From positions 1 through 64,000 of the forward strand of contig CAJNDS010000354.1 of the NCBI GenBank assembly GCA_905221605.1: a stretch of 64,000 bases of DNA. Direction: 5' to 3'. The notes below the pieces were generated by a model, which had not been told where the DNA came from, searched no databases, and saw only the letters and a program-made list of their open reading frames with translations. A program made the translations under genes and the position numbers. This DNA is from Symbiodinium natans (Eukaryota; Sar; Dinophyceae; Suessiales; Symbiodiniaceae). Of the stretch, positions 42,619-54,745 are shown one piece after another (the first letter of the stretch is position 1; each line of letters opens with the position of its first letter).

Positions 42619-45304
42619 TGACGCCGTGAAGCGCATGTGCATCGTATTGCCGAAGTGGATGATGCTAGCAAGATGCCACGACGGAGCGCCAGAGCTCAAC
42701 CCTTAACCCCAAACCCGAATCCAAATTCCACAAGACCCCACTTTGCCCAGTTAGGCGTATGGCACCTAGATAGATGTCAGCATTATTCCTCGGATGGTAA
42801 CTTAGGTTGGGATCTTTGGGTGGATATCCTAGTATTGGGGTTGTGATCTTGAGATAGATTTTATCCTAGCGTGGGGGTGCCATACACCTAGCTGGGCAAG
42901 GTATCCTCTAACTTCAACCCCCTTGAACCACCGCAATTTCAAAGCCATGCCTGGTCCAAGTCCGTTGCCAGCAGCGGCTGGCTTGTCGGGCTTCCTCTCA
43001 TTGGCCCAGCAAGCCTGTTTCTGGGCCGGGGGAAAGGCCGGAGCCGAAAGACTCTAAGACTCTAAGGTGCGTTCCGGGTCCTAAAGCGCCAACGCAAGTC
43101 CGGGCTTCCCCACGGTTCTAACTCCTCGACCTCCTCCCGGTTCTCGTACACCGCCGACCTCCGCACATCGGGCGCAGAGAGCGTTGAGAGCATGAGAATG
43201 CTTCGCCCGGACCCCAGAAATAACAGCAGTAGGCAGGCCTAGAGTCCTTGAGCCCCAACCTGCTTCAAACCTCAACCCCAAATCCTCACCCTCTCGGATC
43301 AAACACAGCAACCTCCCCAACCCTTTGAAACCCATGAAAAGCACCAAACATGCACATGTGCATGTCTACACATTCCTTGGGACGCGGCTCTCGCTCTTTG
43401 GAGCCGGTTGTGGAGTCACTGCAAATCATGCCTGGTCTTGGTCGGCTGTTGTGTGGTGGGGTTGCTTCAAGCTTTACAAGTAGCAAGTTGCCGTTGACCT
43501 TCCGCTTCGGGTCAAGATGGCCTCAGGCCCTAGGTTGAAAGAACTGAGGGAACGGATGCTCGGGCAATGCAAACCTCCCCATGGTCCGGGGAAACCATGC
43601 ACTCGAGACAATTCGTTACAACCGTGAAATCTACGTCGACCGCGAAGCCGAAACCTCTGCAGCATGCCAAACGATATTGCAACACGCGGCTTGAGATGCC
43701 TCGGAAGATCCTACAGGCTTTGGGACCCAGAGCTTACTCGGAGTTTGAAGTTTGAAGCTTAGCTTTTTCGCCCATAGGGTGTTTGAGGTTGAAGGTTGAG
43801 GGCTTGGGGTTTGACGGGTTTAGGATCTCAGTTGCAGAGCCTGGGCGGAGTCTCGGCGGCTTTGATGCTCAAGGTCTCAAGTACCATACCACATGCACGC
43901 CTTCTATGCACGGTGTCTGGAACTCTCGCTCCCCTTCCTCCCGTCTGGCGCTGCCACCTGTCTCCTTAACCACCCCCCTCCCTCGTTGTCTACCGGTCTC
44001 CCTGCAACCTTCGGAAGAGCTAAACATTTGCTTCTAACCCTCGGAAAAGCTGGGTATTTGTTTCTTTGTTTTTGCATCTTCGCTACTATATGACAATAAT
44101 GCCGTTTTCTTGTAGTACTCTTCTTAATGAGTGTACAAAAACCTGCAAAGCTTAATGTTGCAGAAAGGTCAAATCCGAGCCAAATCCTGACGTGTTCGAG
44201 TGTCGGAACCCATGCCCAGGTGTCCAGCCGATGATAAAGAGGCCGCAGACGCCGATCGCTAAAAGCCTGAGACCCACAGAGCCCAAGTTGTGGAATCCTT
44301 GCACCCCTACGCCTTTTAAGCCTTTTAAGCCTGGGGCTCTAAGCCCTTCTGGATGGTGTGCGCGCAACGCGATGGGGGCCTCCCTGTGTAACAAACGATG
44401 AACGGGAGCGCCAAGTAGTGTTAGCGACCACTTCGAGGCTTGCCATTGGATTCCTCTACCAAACTTGGTAGAGGAATCGTCAGTGTATAGCGATTGGTGA
44501 CATGCGATGTGAACTCTGATATCATGGGCCGACCGGCAGCGCCTAAATGGAACAAATAGCACGCTGTACTGCCTGCCGCTCACTGCACGCCAATGCAGCA
44601 TGCTCCAACCACGAAGCCCTGCAAAACCTCACCTTGGCAGCTAAACAGCTAAAAGAATCTCATCTCTCCCTCACAAAAACCAAATAACCACCGAATCCCC
44701 GACGTAAAGTCGCCATGAGGCCATGGTCATAGATTAGCCCCAAATTCAAGCGGCGAAGAATAGACCATAGCTGAATCCTCTTCGACACGCGTGAGAGCCC
44801 AGACCCCGACAGTGGCCGCCCAGGCTTCAAAGCATTGTAGATTTCGGGCTTTCGGGTTCGACAGCTGAACTGAACCCCAAACCCCCCCGTCGTACTCAAG
44901 GGCAAAAGATCGTGAAAAGTCACAGGTGCTTATCACGCCGCGCTTGCACATCCATGCACAATGACTTCTCGTAACTTCCTGCCGTTTTGCAGAGTACGAC
45001 TCTGTTCTTCATCTGGAGATGCTCGGAAGCAGGCGGAGGTGGTTTCTTTCCTAACGTTGGCTCTGGCTCGTTTCACGTTTCCAAATGCGCAAACAGAACA
45101 CCTCGAAGGCAGACTTCCCTTGCCGCATATTTTGCATTTGTTCTGTGCCTTGGTGCTGCAAAAAAGAGACGCAGACGAGCACCAAGAGCGACAATGTGTA
45201 TGTGTATCTTATCTTCCAGATCGATGGATTTACCGGTTCAGCAGCGCTTGAGCCTGGAGTCCAATAAGAAGTGTGGTCCGGACAAAGGTGTGTCGTTCAC
45301 TCAC
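42619..45304. other. No convincing gene
   Basis: Telomere-like words (aacccttaaccccaaacccg near 42700, gaggttgaaggttgaggg near 43788). A short imperfect hairpin gaggcttgccattggattcctctaccaaacttggtagaggaatc occurs near 44430-44480 (arms gattcctctacc / ggtagaggaatc, 12 bases perfect). Minus frames at 43.1-43.35 and 44.15-44.6 kb are weak. Confidence 0.45.
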
Positions 45305-45480
45305 CTCGCTGTGTAGGTCCCACCGAACAGGCGTAGGGGACATGAGGCAACAACGGCCTGTGTGATACACCTCTCTTCCTGCGGCTGTGTGCATGAGCTG
45401 CGCTTGCTTTTTGCCTCCAAACTGTGTGCTTTCCAGGTCGGTGAGTTCCGCCATTGGAGTCCCTTTGACTTGGATAGGAG
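45305..45480 (-). CDS. Candidate exon with GTGAGT donor, unknown protein
   Basis: The minus frame reads VKGTPMAELTDLESTQFGGK, ..KQAQLMHTAAGREVYHTGR.. and ..LMSPTPVRWDLHSE and then meets GAG|GTGAGT at 45304. Codon pattern is good. The 5' border is uncertain; an acceptor-like tatccaag lies near 45470. No family recognised. Confidence 0.4.
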
Positions 45481-47039
45481 TATCGGTATCGGAGTATCAG
45501 CGCTTGATACTGAAGTCCAAGAAGTTCTTGAGTTCTTGAACGAGGTAAATGGGGGGGGTGTCCTCGCATGCCGAACTCGACACTGAACTCTGACACCATC
45601 CCCTGTACCCTGACAAGTACACCAAGCTCCGCACGCGGATATCAGTGAAACCACTGAGTTCTTCTGCCTCATCCGAGGCGATTACAAAGGCAAGATCACT
45701 GTAGACAGTCTACAGAGCAGTATAACAGTATAACTTAACTTGTTTAGCAGCAGGAACTCGAGGTCTTATCGGGAGCTGGCGTCCACCCTCATGGCCTCAC
45801 TCATGGAAGCCTCGACTTTCCTGCAATTCAACCCTTGCCGCAGGACGTGCTGGAAACAAAGGAGCTGAATGGTCTGAATGGTCCGAAAGGCCATACTTTT
45901 CGCAGCTGTTGCAAAAGCTTCCGATGAGAGATGACTCCGCAGGGTAGCCTTGTTCTTGGAGGGCTTTGATCTCAGAGGGCTTTGATGTGAGACGCAGCTG
46001 CGCAAGGTTCATCTGTGCCCGCCTCAAACAGACTCAGATGTCAACCATGGATGGGTGCTGGGCGCCAGACCCTAAACCCATACTTGTAGTAGGTTCTTTT
46101 GCTTTTTTGCTTCTGTGCCTAAGTGGGTGCAAGTGGGGTATGTGTGCTGTCCTCCGAAGCGAACCCAAGGTCCTGTCAAACCGCGGCCTGAAACCGAAAG
46201 AGAACGACAAACATTGAAAAGATGTTTAAGTCCAGGCTGCTTTCCCTTCTCGCATTTGTACAGGTTTGGCACCAAGACCTGCATCTGCGTGCGAAGTTGT
46301 CGGACTTCCGATGCAGACTCCAGGCAGTGTGCCGGGAGGTCTTTTTGGGGTTCTTCGGGGTTCGACAGGAGCCTGTTTCGGGTGACCGAAGACAGTCAAA
46401 AGTCAAACTCAACGACTCGGGCATATTTTGGCTTCCGGATTCTCCACATTTACCGGTTCACGGTCTCAGCTAGGGTCCAGCTCCTAACCGTACTCCTCAA
46501 GTGCCTCACACAAGACGGGCCTTAAGGCTTGCCCCACATCCTGTCGAACCTCTTAGTCGTAGTCTTTCAGCCCGAGGAGCTTCTTAGACCACGTCGGCAA
46601 TCTTGAAATTCTCACGTGGGTCGGGCCCTGTAAACCCTCGAGACCCCATCATGTGCTGTGCTCAGGCAGTTGCTGCGTTCTCGCAACGGAGTCGATCCAC
46701 ATCGGGCGCGAAACCTTCGATGCAAGGTCAAGGGGTAGAACTTATGCCTCTTGATATCAACCAGCCCTGAATAGTGCCAGACGGAGGCACTACAGGGTGA
46801 TAGGAGCTACAATAGCAGCTAGACGAGCAAAAACGGACGCAGGCCATTAGCCTTGCTGTAGAGGACCCACCCGGCCACGAACACGCCAGAATGCGACACG
46901 GGGACGCGACAGGAGAGACGGTCACGACGCTTCTGACACGCGACGATCTAGGGCATCTAAGGGTTCAAAGGTGTGTCCAAGCTGTGTCCAGAGTTGCTAG
47001 AATGTCGCGATGGTTGGCTTTGTCAGAAGCAGAGGGGTT
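45481..47039. other. No convincing gene
   Basis: Several ~80-130 codon frames on both strands, none with clear codon pattern. One G7 run near 45553. Confidence 0.45.
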
Positions 47040-47460
47040 TGCGGGGCGCAGTTTCCACTATTGGCAACGTTTTGCCGAGCATTTTATTGGATGCAAGCGT
47101 CTTGTTTGCCAGGCGAGGCGAGGAGGATGTGTTCATGAAAACACACCTTGGTTGGGTTGGGTGTGACTGGGCTGCAGCCAGGCTTTGGCTTGGGTTTGGT
47201 AGAGCAGTGGGGTTGAGTGTCGCAACCACCTTACCGAGTGTCTTTTGGATGCAGACGCATCATGAAAACATGGCTTGGTTGGGCTGGCTGTGACTGGCCG
47301 ATGCAAGCGTGCCGGGCCTTTGAACATGTGCCTTGGCTTTGTTATAGCAGAAGGGTTGGGGGGGAGGGGAGGTGGGCTGTCTTCCATGCCTTATTTGTAA
47401 CAGTTGCTACTGCAGGATTCTGCAGGTTTGCCGAGTGCTTTGTTGGACTTTAAGTTATTG
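47040..47460 (+). repeat. Dispersed ~130-base repeat family, about three units
   Basis: The pair tgccgag(c/t)gctttt(a/g)ttgga and gaaaacatggcttggttgggctggctgtgactgg alternates. The first word occurs near 47073, 47231 and 47429, the second near 47137 and 47264. It is the same family and orientation as 31980-32170. Confidence 0.75.
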
Positions 47461-48183
47461 CTTGGCTTTGCATGCTTTGCTATTTTTGAATTACGTATTT
47501 ATGTGCGTCGTTCTTCCATTGATGTATCTAGTATAGTTAAAAATGTTTTTATCTAGTTCTTTCGTTCCTGGCTTCTTTCTTAGTATGTTTGTGAATGAGA
47601 GTCAGAGTCTGTGTCAGTGTCAGTGTCTGCGTGTGTCTCTCTCTGTATCTCTTCCGGCCTTTCTGGGGCTTGGCGCGCGCTTTCTCTTTCTCCTCCTCCT
47701 CTCTCTCTCTCGCTCGCTCTCGCTTCTTCACACTCTTTTCTTCTTCTGCGCCCGAGGTTCGGTTGCGTCATGAAACTCCCCTCAGCACAAACCGATCACT
47801 CCCTCTGACTCTCTGACTCTCTGACTCTCTGACTCTCTCACTCTTTCTTTCTTTCTTTCTTTCTTTGGGGCATAGGGACGGACCCTGCGCCTAGGCGCGC
47901 CCCGATCCCGCGTCTCGCGAACCACTTCTGTCACAACATGCCGCCGCCCTGTTGGCGGCTCCGCGGCGCCTCCTTAGTGGCCTTAGTGCCCCTTATCCAT
48001 TCCTTATCGGGCCAATCCCCCATAGTCGCCTAAGCGCCCGTATCCAGTCAACACCGGCCCCCTACCCCATCAGGCCCAATTCGACCCCCAACCCTCACCC
48101 TGAACGCCCCAAGTCCCTCTCTCTCACTCTCACTCACTCTCTCTCTCTCTCTCTCGCTCTCTCTCTCTCTCCCTCTCTCTCTC

Positions 48184-48222
<39 letters not shown>

Positions 48223-48485
48223 AACTAAGATGAGGTCTCTCTCTCGCCAACTGCATTTTTGACTAGTTCTTGCCGATCTTGATTTAACTTTATATGGCCC
48301 CCCAAAAGGCCGCTGAAAAGCAAAGAAGCCAGCCAACAGGTCCAACAAAAGCCAGGAGCTGAGAAGCCAAGCAAACACGACCGCGCAAAGCCACGATGGT
48401 CTAAAGGGCACTGCTTGTGATCCTTATTGAGCTTGCTTTTGATCATTATTTAGCCTGTTGCTGTTTGTGAACTGTTATTGATCTC
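47461..48485. repeat. Pyrimidine-rich simple-sequence block
   Basis: Contains agtgtcagtgtctg words near 47605, CT runs near 47695-47715, a tandem gactctct (47807-47840), tttc repeats (47843-47864) and long CT runs at 48116-48222. The Arg/Glu or Ser/Leu frames seen here are repeat artefacts. The tail to 48485 has no gene. Confidence 0.85.
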
Positions 48486-49235
48486 TATCAGCGTGTCGCC
48501 GCCCTGCACGGGATCATTTCTTCGAGCAAACGATCACGTGCCTCTTCCGATCTTCGGTGCTGGAACCATGGCTGTTACACAGCTGCAAGGGCACAAGCCC
48601 TTCCTGGGATAAAAGAATTGAAGTGCACCGCCAAGTGTGAGCAGATGAAAATGGAAAATAATTCTGCATGGATTGAAAGCCCTGAAGCAGAAAGCCATGC
48701 ATGACACGATTTTTTACCAGCTGCAAACTCTTTGGACAGCAGCCCGCACAAGAAACTACGGGTTCAGGGCATTCATGCTTGAGCGGATCTTGCCTTGAAA
48801 TGAGAGACAAGCGGGGCCCTCAGCAAGCTCATCCCAAGCATATGACTGAAAGCCGTGCAGGTCAAGCAGTGACGGGGCAACGATGCGGATCGTCAGCAAG
48901 GGACCGAAACACAACGACTGTCATGAAGACTGTGGCCTGCAACTCTCAGCACTTTGGACACGACGTGAAGATAAGTTGAGCATCGAACAACGTCGACCGT
49001 TGCCAGGACCGCGACGCGAACAAAACACGAGGAAAAAACATGTGGATTTCCACAGGGTCGATTTCCAGTATTTTCCAGTCAACACCCCAACCCAAACCCT
49101 TGAAACGAGAACCCTTCGCTACGCATTCGGAGAAAACACTACGTAGGCTAAAGTCCTGAGTGCGCTGTTCAGGAAAGTCAAGATTGCAGGTTTGCTGGTT
49201 TGAGTTGACAGAGATTTCAACGTTCAGTCTCAAAA
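48486..49235. other. No gene seen
   Basis: No codon pattern, repeat or RNA gene recognised. Confidence 0.45.
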
Positions 49236-49555
49236 ATGTCTCAGACCCTCGCAGCAAGGTTTCGGACCGAAACGTCCAGGCTCCAAAGCTCCATGAACCC
49301 GGCCTGCTGGGCAGTATGCCGTGCAGTAGTCGCCGCTCTGGATCAGCTGGCCCTCCACGCACCTCCATTCCAGAAAAACGTGTGGAACTTAATCAGCCTT
49401 GCAAGCATGCCAGCATATGCCAGCAACCATTCGGACACTACTGTCTAAATAACAAAGAAGCAGCTCTGCTGCAAGAATCACCGAGATCATATGAATCGCC
49501 AAGCAGACCGCGCATTGCTACGACCGCTGAGCTTCTCAGAGAAATGCGGTTCTGA
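49236..49555 (+). CDS. Candidate coding stretch, two overlapping frames, unknown
   Basis: One plus frame reads MSQTLAARFRTETSRLQSS, then ..NPACWAVCRAVVAALDQLAL.. and ..VWNLISLASMPAYASNHSD.. to TAA at 49448. A second plus frame from ~49435 reads ..CLNNKEAALLQESPRSYESP.. and ..ATTAELLREMRF to TGA at 49555. Both have coding-like codons, so an intron joining them, or only one of them, may be real. No donor or acceptor was assigned with confidence. Confidence 0.3.
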
Positions 49556-52500
49556 GTTGTGACTTCGGTGGGCCCCTGTACCTTTGAACCTCCGTGAACG
49601 CCCAAACCCATGGATAGTTTGCACACTCCACACTATGAGGTACCATTCGGGTGCCAGGAAAGGCTAAAGGTATAGATGGCGCAGGCTCGCTTGGGGGGGC
49701 TAGTTGCTGAACATGGCCAACTCTACAATGTGCCGGGGCACCCGGGACCCTGAGCTCTGAAAGCCCCAAACCATCCTTCAAAGTACTAATCTAATGGGTC
49801 AGGCTGTTGCTTCGGTCCATTGAAATCCAGGCATCTCCCCCTCACCAACCAGAGAAACCTTCAAAACCAAAGCGACGGGTTCATAGAAAACCGCTTCGAG
49901 TGCAACCTTCGGGGTTGAGGGTTGGGGCTAAGAGCGTAGTAGAGATTTTAGCATCAATAGCCGGCTTCATTTGCTACACTGGGCTTTAGCTTCAATTTCG
50001 CTCTGCCTTAAAAGGAAACTTTCTGCGGAGCTGCAGGGTTCTGTATACTGCTGGGTAGTTTATTCACGGCCGTTCACGGTCAACTATCTCAATGGCTTAT
50101 AATGGCTTGACACTTCACATGTCTCCACAAGCCGTGCCGGGCGCACCAGTGCGATGGTAGGTCGCAGGGGGCTGTGCCTTCTGCAAATTGAGCCTTCAGA
50201 GATTCAGAGCTCTTTGAAGACAACTACCTTTGGGGGTGGAAAATGTTTCGGAGACTGGGCTTGCATGGTTGCACAGCGTTGAAGTTGAGGGATTAGGTGT
50301 TCGTGTTCGTTCAGGGCTGTTTGGGCTCAAGTGTTGAGCAGCTTGAGAAAAGATGTCTACAGTACATGTCGAGGCCAGAAAACACCCGGAAAGATGATGA
50401 AGTGCTGAGTATTGCTCAGTATTGCGCAGTGCTTCAGTGATGACGCAGATCGTTACACCATGTTCCATTGGACATTCAAATCTACATGCGGAGGACAACT
50501 TCGGGTCGGTCCTCAAGCCGTCTTGGCAGCTTTGCCAAAAGGCTAGACACCCTTTCACATGTCGCTCCTGTCACACTGTATCAACTTCTGCAATACCAGG
50601 GGTGAAGGCTTAGACAGAAAAAGCGTGGGCAGTAAAACGCAATGCGGAAGGACTGAGGCAGAAAACGCACCCGGCTTGTTCAGGCCTGAGTCGGAAAACG
50701 CGGGGGAGGCTTGACTTGGACTGCTGGAGTTTGGTTCGCAGGGTTGCCTGGTCGCTCAGCTGCGCGGAAGCGAGGCCACTGACAACCTACACACAGAGGT
50801 CCGATTTCTGCAGCCACGGATCTAAACAGGCTTGCCAAAGCCCCTTTCAAACCGCATGCGCATTAGGTAGCCCATACAACTAGACCCTAAACTTAACCTT
50901 GACTAAGAACTCAACATCATGTACTTTGACTATCTTTTTACATGGCCAGGCTTGCTTTGCGTGCGAATCGGGCCGTATGCAGCGAATCAGCGTACAACAA
51001 GCCGAATGGTTGTGCCTCAATTGAGCCGATAGTTTCGGAACAGGCCTTTCTGAAGGAACACTCCCAGAAGAAACTGTACCTTCCGAACCAAACTACGTAG
51101 TCTCAAGCAGCGGGACTGGCAAACAATTTGCCATACAACCACCTTCGCTAAAGGCTTGAATCCCAAAAGGCCACAGAAACTCAGGATCCAGGAATCCAGA
51201 GTCCAAAGATCTATGGCCGGAGTTTATAGAACAATCCTGAAGCACTCTGTGTGGTTTTGCCGGGCTTTTAGGGTGTTGCGATCAGGGAGTGGGGAGCCCT
51301 TGAAGACTAACATTGAAACCTCGGCCCCAGAAGCCTATACCCTTGCGGCCACGCTGCCAGGCACAAGACAGCTGACAGCAGCCGTGGGTGCAGCCGCGGG
51401 CGCAGCGCAGGGACGCACTGCCCAAGGACCGCCCCCATGGCGTGAAGGCGTAAAGGTGAATAAATTGCTGGGTGGTGCAAGGCGTTGCTTCAGCCCCCAA
51501 GTTGCGGGCAATGGCAGTTTGATCACGTGGGGAGTCTCTGAGTTGGTCTTGCAAAGGTTGGGGGCGTGACAAGGGGCTTTGGCATGGTTTTTGGTGACCT
51601 TTTCTTTTCCTTGTAGACTTGACTTGCGTACCCGAAAGCCAATAAGCACAAGGCCGATGTCTTCTGCATGGAACCGGAACACTGAAGCTCAAAACACTAA
51701 GCCCTGGATGTGCTATGCAAAATCACAATTCACAGAACCACTGGCTCGGCATTGACATGCTGCGCAGCAGCTTTAGCTTGAGACTTTGAGAATCAAACGG
51801 AGGCGGTCAAGGTTCCATCTCTGAAAGCGTGACCCATAAACTTCGGGCTTTAAACCTCAAGTCATCCAAGTTGGAAGCTCTTAAGTCGCAAGTTCTCCAT
51901 TTGTTTCAGGCTGACCAGCTTGGAAGGGGTGCCGAATGAGGCTAAAGTGACAACTCTATAGTATTGAATTCAAGAGTGTTGGCTGATACGGTACACTGTT
52001 CGATGCAGAGGTGGTGGTCATTGTCTGGGGAGTGAGACCTAAAAGAAGCTGCTCTGGACGAGGCATTCAAAAAGATGACGAGCTGTCTTTGGCCGCAGTA
52101 TGCTTGCCAGCCCAGCAGTGATCGGGTGACTCGTTGTTGGTTGTTACGTTGTTTTTGCTTTTGTCGTTTCGTTGTTGGTGTGGCTGCCTCTTTGGATCAA
52201 GTGCCGTGTTTCTCAGTTCGGGACGCTGTGCCTCAGGCTTAAGAGTTGCACCCGCGGGCTAAGTCGGAAGTGTGTGTGTGTGTGCGGCCCATTCCCTCCC
52301 ACATCCTGTCAGATTGAGGAGTTGCCGCTTCACCTGCAAAGGTCCCAGACATCGAGCCCGAGCGTGAAGTGAAGCCTGATGTTGTCTTGGTGGTTCAGGG
52401 GCTCATGGTTTACAAGCCTCTCCCGTGCTATTTTGACCCCCTGGCTTTGCAGCGGTATGCTCCCCAACTGAAAGCGGGGATTCATTGCAGGAAGTAAGAC

Positions 52501-53843
52501 TTGAGACTGCAATTGCTGCAACTTGCTCATGGGAAGAATGCTCAGGCAACCATCATCTGACTTTCGGCATGCCGAAAGAATGGACCTTTAGACACTTGAT
52601 CTCCGAACCCTCACACCTACATCCTGAAACCTGAATCCTATATTTCGGGGCGAAGTGGGACTTGAGGGTTGGGAACTAAACGCCCGAGCAGTCTCAACGT
52701 CCTGACCCCGAGGGGCTGTGGCAACGACGGAAGCGCTCCCCTTGCTTCCGCTTCAGAGGCATCATTTCACATAGGGATCTGGGAGAGGCCCTTGTAATCC
52801 CGCAAGCTCTGAGAAAAAACGTCCCCGAACATCTGCTCCTTCAGTCCCATCCCTATGTGAATGCCGGGCATTGACTGTGCCGAACCCATACAGAATGGAG
52901 CCCTGCCACATGCAGAGGTCAGAAGCAGTGTCGCGATTGGGTTTAAAGATGGACTTAGTGGCACACCTGACCTCGGCAGATGGCAGAGCCGCACAGCTAC
53001 ACATGACAAACACTTGATCCAAGACGTTTGGTGGATTGCAACCGATGCTCCTGAGTGCACAATGCCAGCATCGCAAAATCTTCAAGACGCGCCCAGAACT
53101 TTACGCCTCCTACACGCTGCCAAAAGCCCTATGTCCCAAACCCAACTACCCATGGAGAACACACAACCTACAGGAAAAGCGTCCATGTGCTATGGACCTC
53201 CACCTATTATGTAACTGCACCAATTTGTCATTTGTCGAAATGTTTTCCTCAAAGTCTTAAGGTGATTGGTGCTTGCGATATGCATTCGGAGAACAATTTC
53301 TTTCAATACCTCAGGTGGCTTTTATATTGCATTTTTCAAAGTTATACAAAGGTACATGGCACCATGCTGTCAAACGAAGAACTACTTGTTTAGCTTGAAG
53401 GCAACCGGCCTTTATACCCAGCTTCGCGCCGCCAAAACAGATCCCTCAACCTCAAGAATGAAACTTTGAAGCCTGGAATGTGTGTTGCGAAGCTGCGGGC
53501 TTTGAACCGCCAGCTCTAAGTTCTAACATTTCAACCGTGGCGTCTTTGTCTTGGAGCTGTGGCAATCAAGTCTCGCCAATCTTGCCGTCCCTACAATTAT
53601 GCAGGGCTCTGAGTTTTGCAGCTACTGTATCGTCTTGTCACTCTTGCCCTCAGGTTCAAGATGGCTGCGTATTTGAGGAGCATGGTTGCAGGGTACCCTA
53701 CATGTGCCGGAAACCGGGCAGTTGCAGCGCCACATCATCATCATTTATTTCCATGGAAGGTCCCACGCTCAATTACGCACAAGCATCGAAACCCTGATGC
53801 CTTTGCCCGAAAAGGGCCCAACAACGATGTGCCAGCATGTCCT
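49556..53843. other. Sparse stretch, weak frames only
   Basis: A 137-codon plus frame (51156-51569) and minus frames at 52762-53085 are only suggestive; the latter end ..GLKEQMFGDVFSQSLRD... Nothing else recognised. A small atgatgatg-like run lies near 53740. Confidence 0.45.
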
Positions 53844-54155
53844 AATAATGAAAGGAAAAAATGCTATTTTATTATTAGTGGAATTCCTTAAAGGATTATT
53901 AGAAGATAGAAAATGTAGATTAAAAATATGAAAAAGAAGAAAAGCACAAAGAAGAAATGGAAATATAAAATGAAAGACAAAGAACCTCTTTAATGTTGGA
54001 TTGTAAATATAATGTCCTCCACAAAGCCATTCTATTAAAGATGGAAATGGAGATAATGAATTTGTAATTACTGTAACTCCTCATAAACTCATTTGTCCTA
54101 AAGGTAAAACATAACCCATAAATGCTGTTCCCATTAAGAAGAAGTAAATAATAAT
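53844..54155 (-). pseudogene. cob: Nuclear copy of a mitochondrial cytochrome b fragment (NUMT)
   Basis: The minus strand translates for 104 codons as the middle of cytochrome b, which in mitochondria carries electrons in complex III. Recognisable landmarks in order are FLMGTAFMGYVLPLGQMS, VTVITNSLSPFPSLIEW, LCGGHYIYNPTLKRFFVFHF (the conserved PTL.RFF.FHF segment after the Qo-site region), then LHFLSSNNPL and FFPFI. These variants resemble dinoflagellate cob more than other groups (from memory of the family). The usual full length is about 360 residues; both ends are missing and the flanks are GC-rich nuclear sequence. One in-frame TGA (54081-54083) stands at the conserved Trp of the GQMS.WG motif. 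The strongly AT-rich composition differs sharply from the neighbours, supporting transfer of organelle DNA. Confidence 0.85.
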
Positions 54156-54535
54156 TTACTGGGGGAGGGGGAAGGAACAAATTAATAACTGCCACTTGCC
54201 CCATGGCTCCACTTGCCTCCTTGTGACATTTTCCCTTGCTACGGAAGGAAATACCCCACCCGTAGAGTCCACATGTTGAGTCGAACTTGGCCATAAGGAC
54301 TGCAGTGTCGTCCCGTAAACCAAAAGCTGGATCCGTTTTCGGAAGGGCTTGAGGATGCAGCCTCTAAGGCCGAGGCTAGATCAAATGTTGACTGTAAGGG
54401 ACACTTTGGATGGTGGGAGGGGTGCCAAACCGCTTGACCATGAAGGAGACTTTCATTGACCGACCGACGGTGTGTCATGGTGTCACACTCAGGACACGTG
54501 GCGAGGCCAGCGCGAAGCATACTGTTGTGGCTGTG
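54156..54535. other. No gene seen
   Basis: Ordinary sequence between the mitochondrial fragment and a G-rich repeat. Confidence 0.45.
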
Positions 54536-54745
54536 TGGGTGGTGGTGTGGTTGATGGGTGTGGGCGGTGGGTGTGGGCGGTGGGTGTGGGCGGTGGGTGG
54601 GGGTGGTGGGTTGGCGGGCGGATGGTGAGTGGGTGGGTAGTGGGTTGGTGGGCGGGGTGGTGGGTGGGATAAGCGGATTGGGCGGATGGGGTGGATCGGG
54701 TGGATTTAGCGGTTTGGGTGCTTTGGGCGGTTTGGTTGGGCTGGC
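54536..54745 (+). repeat. G-rich minisatellite (gtgggtgtgggcg and cggtttgggtg units)
   Basis: Imperfect repeats of gtgggcggtgggt, then gcggattgggcgg/gcggtttgggtg. Long GGG-run density could permit G-quadruplex formation. Frames inside are repeat-derived. Confidence 0.8.

Noticed and set aside
47580-48222. Arg/Glu-rich and Ser/Leu-rich open frames
   Set aside because: Arise from CT/GA simple repeats.
51500-51569. RCC1-like fragment (NGSLITWG) in a plus frame
   Set aside because: Single short motif with no second blade and weak codon pattern around it.
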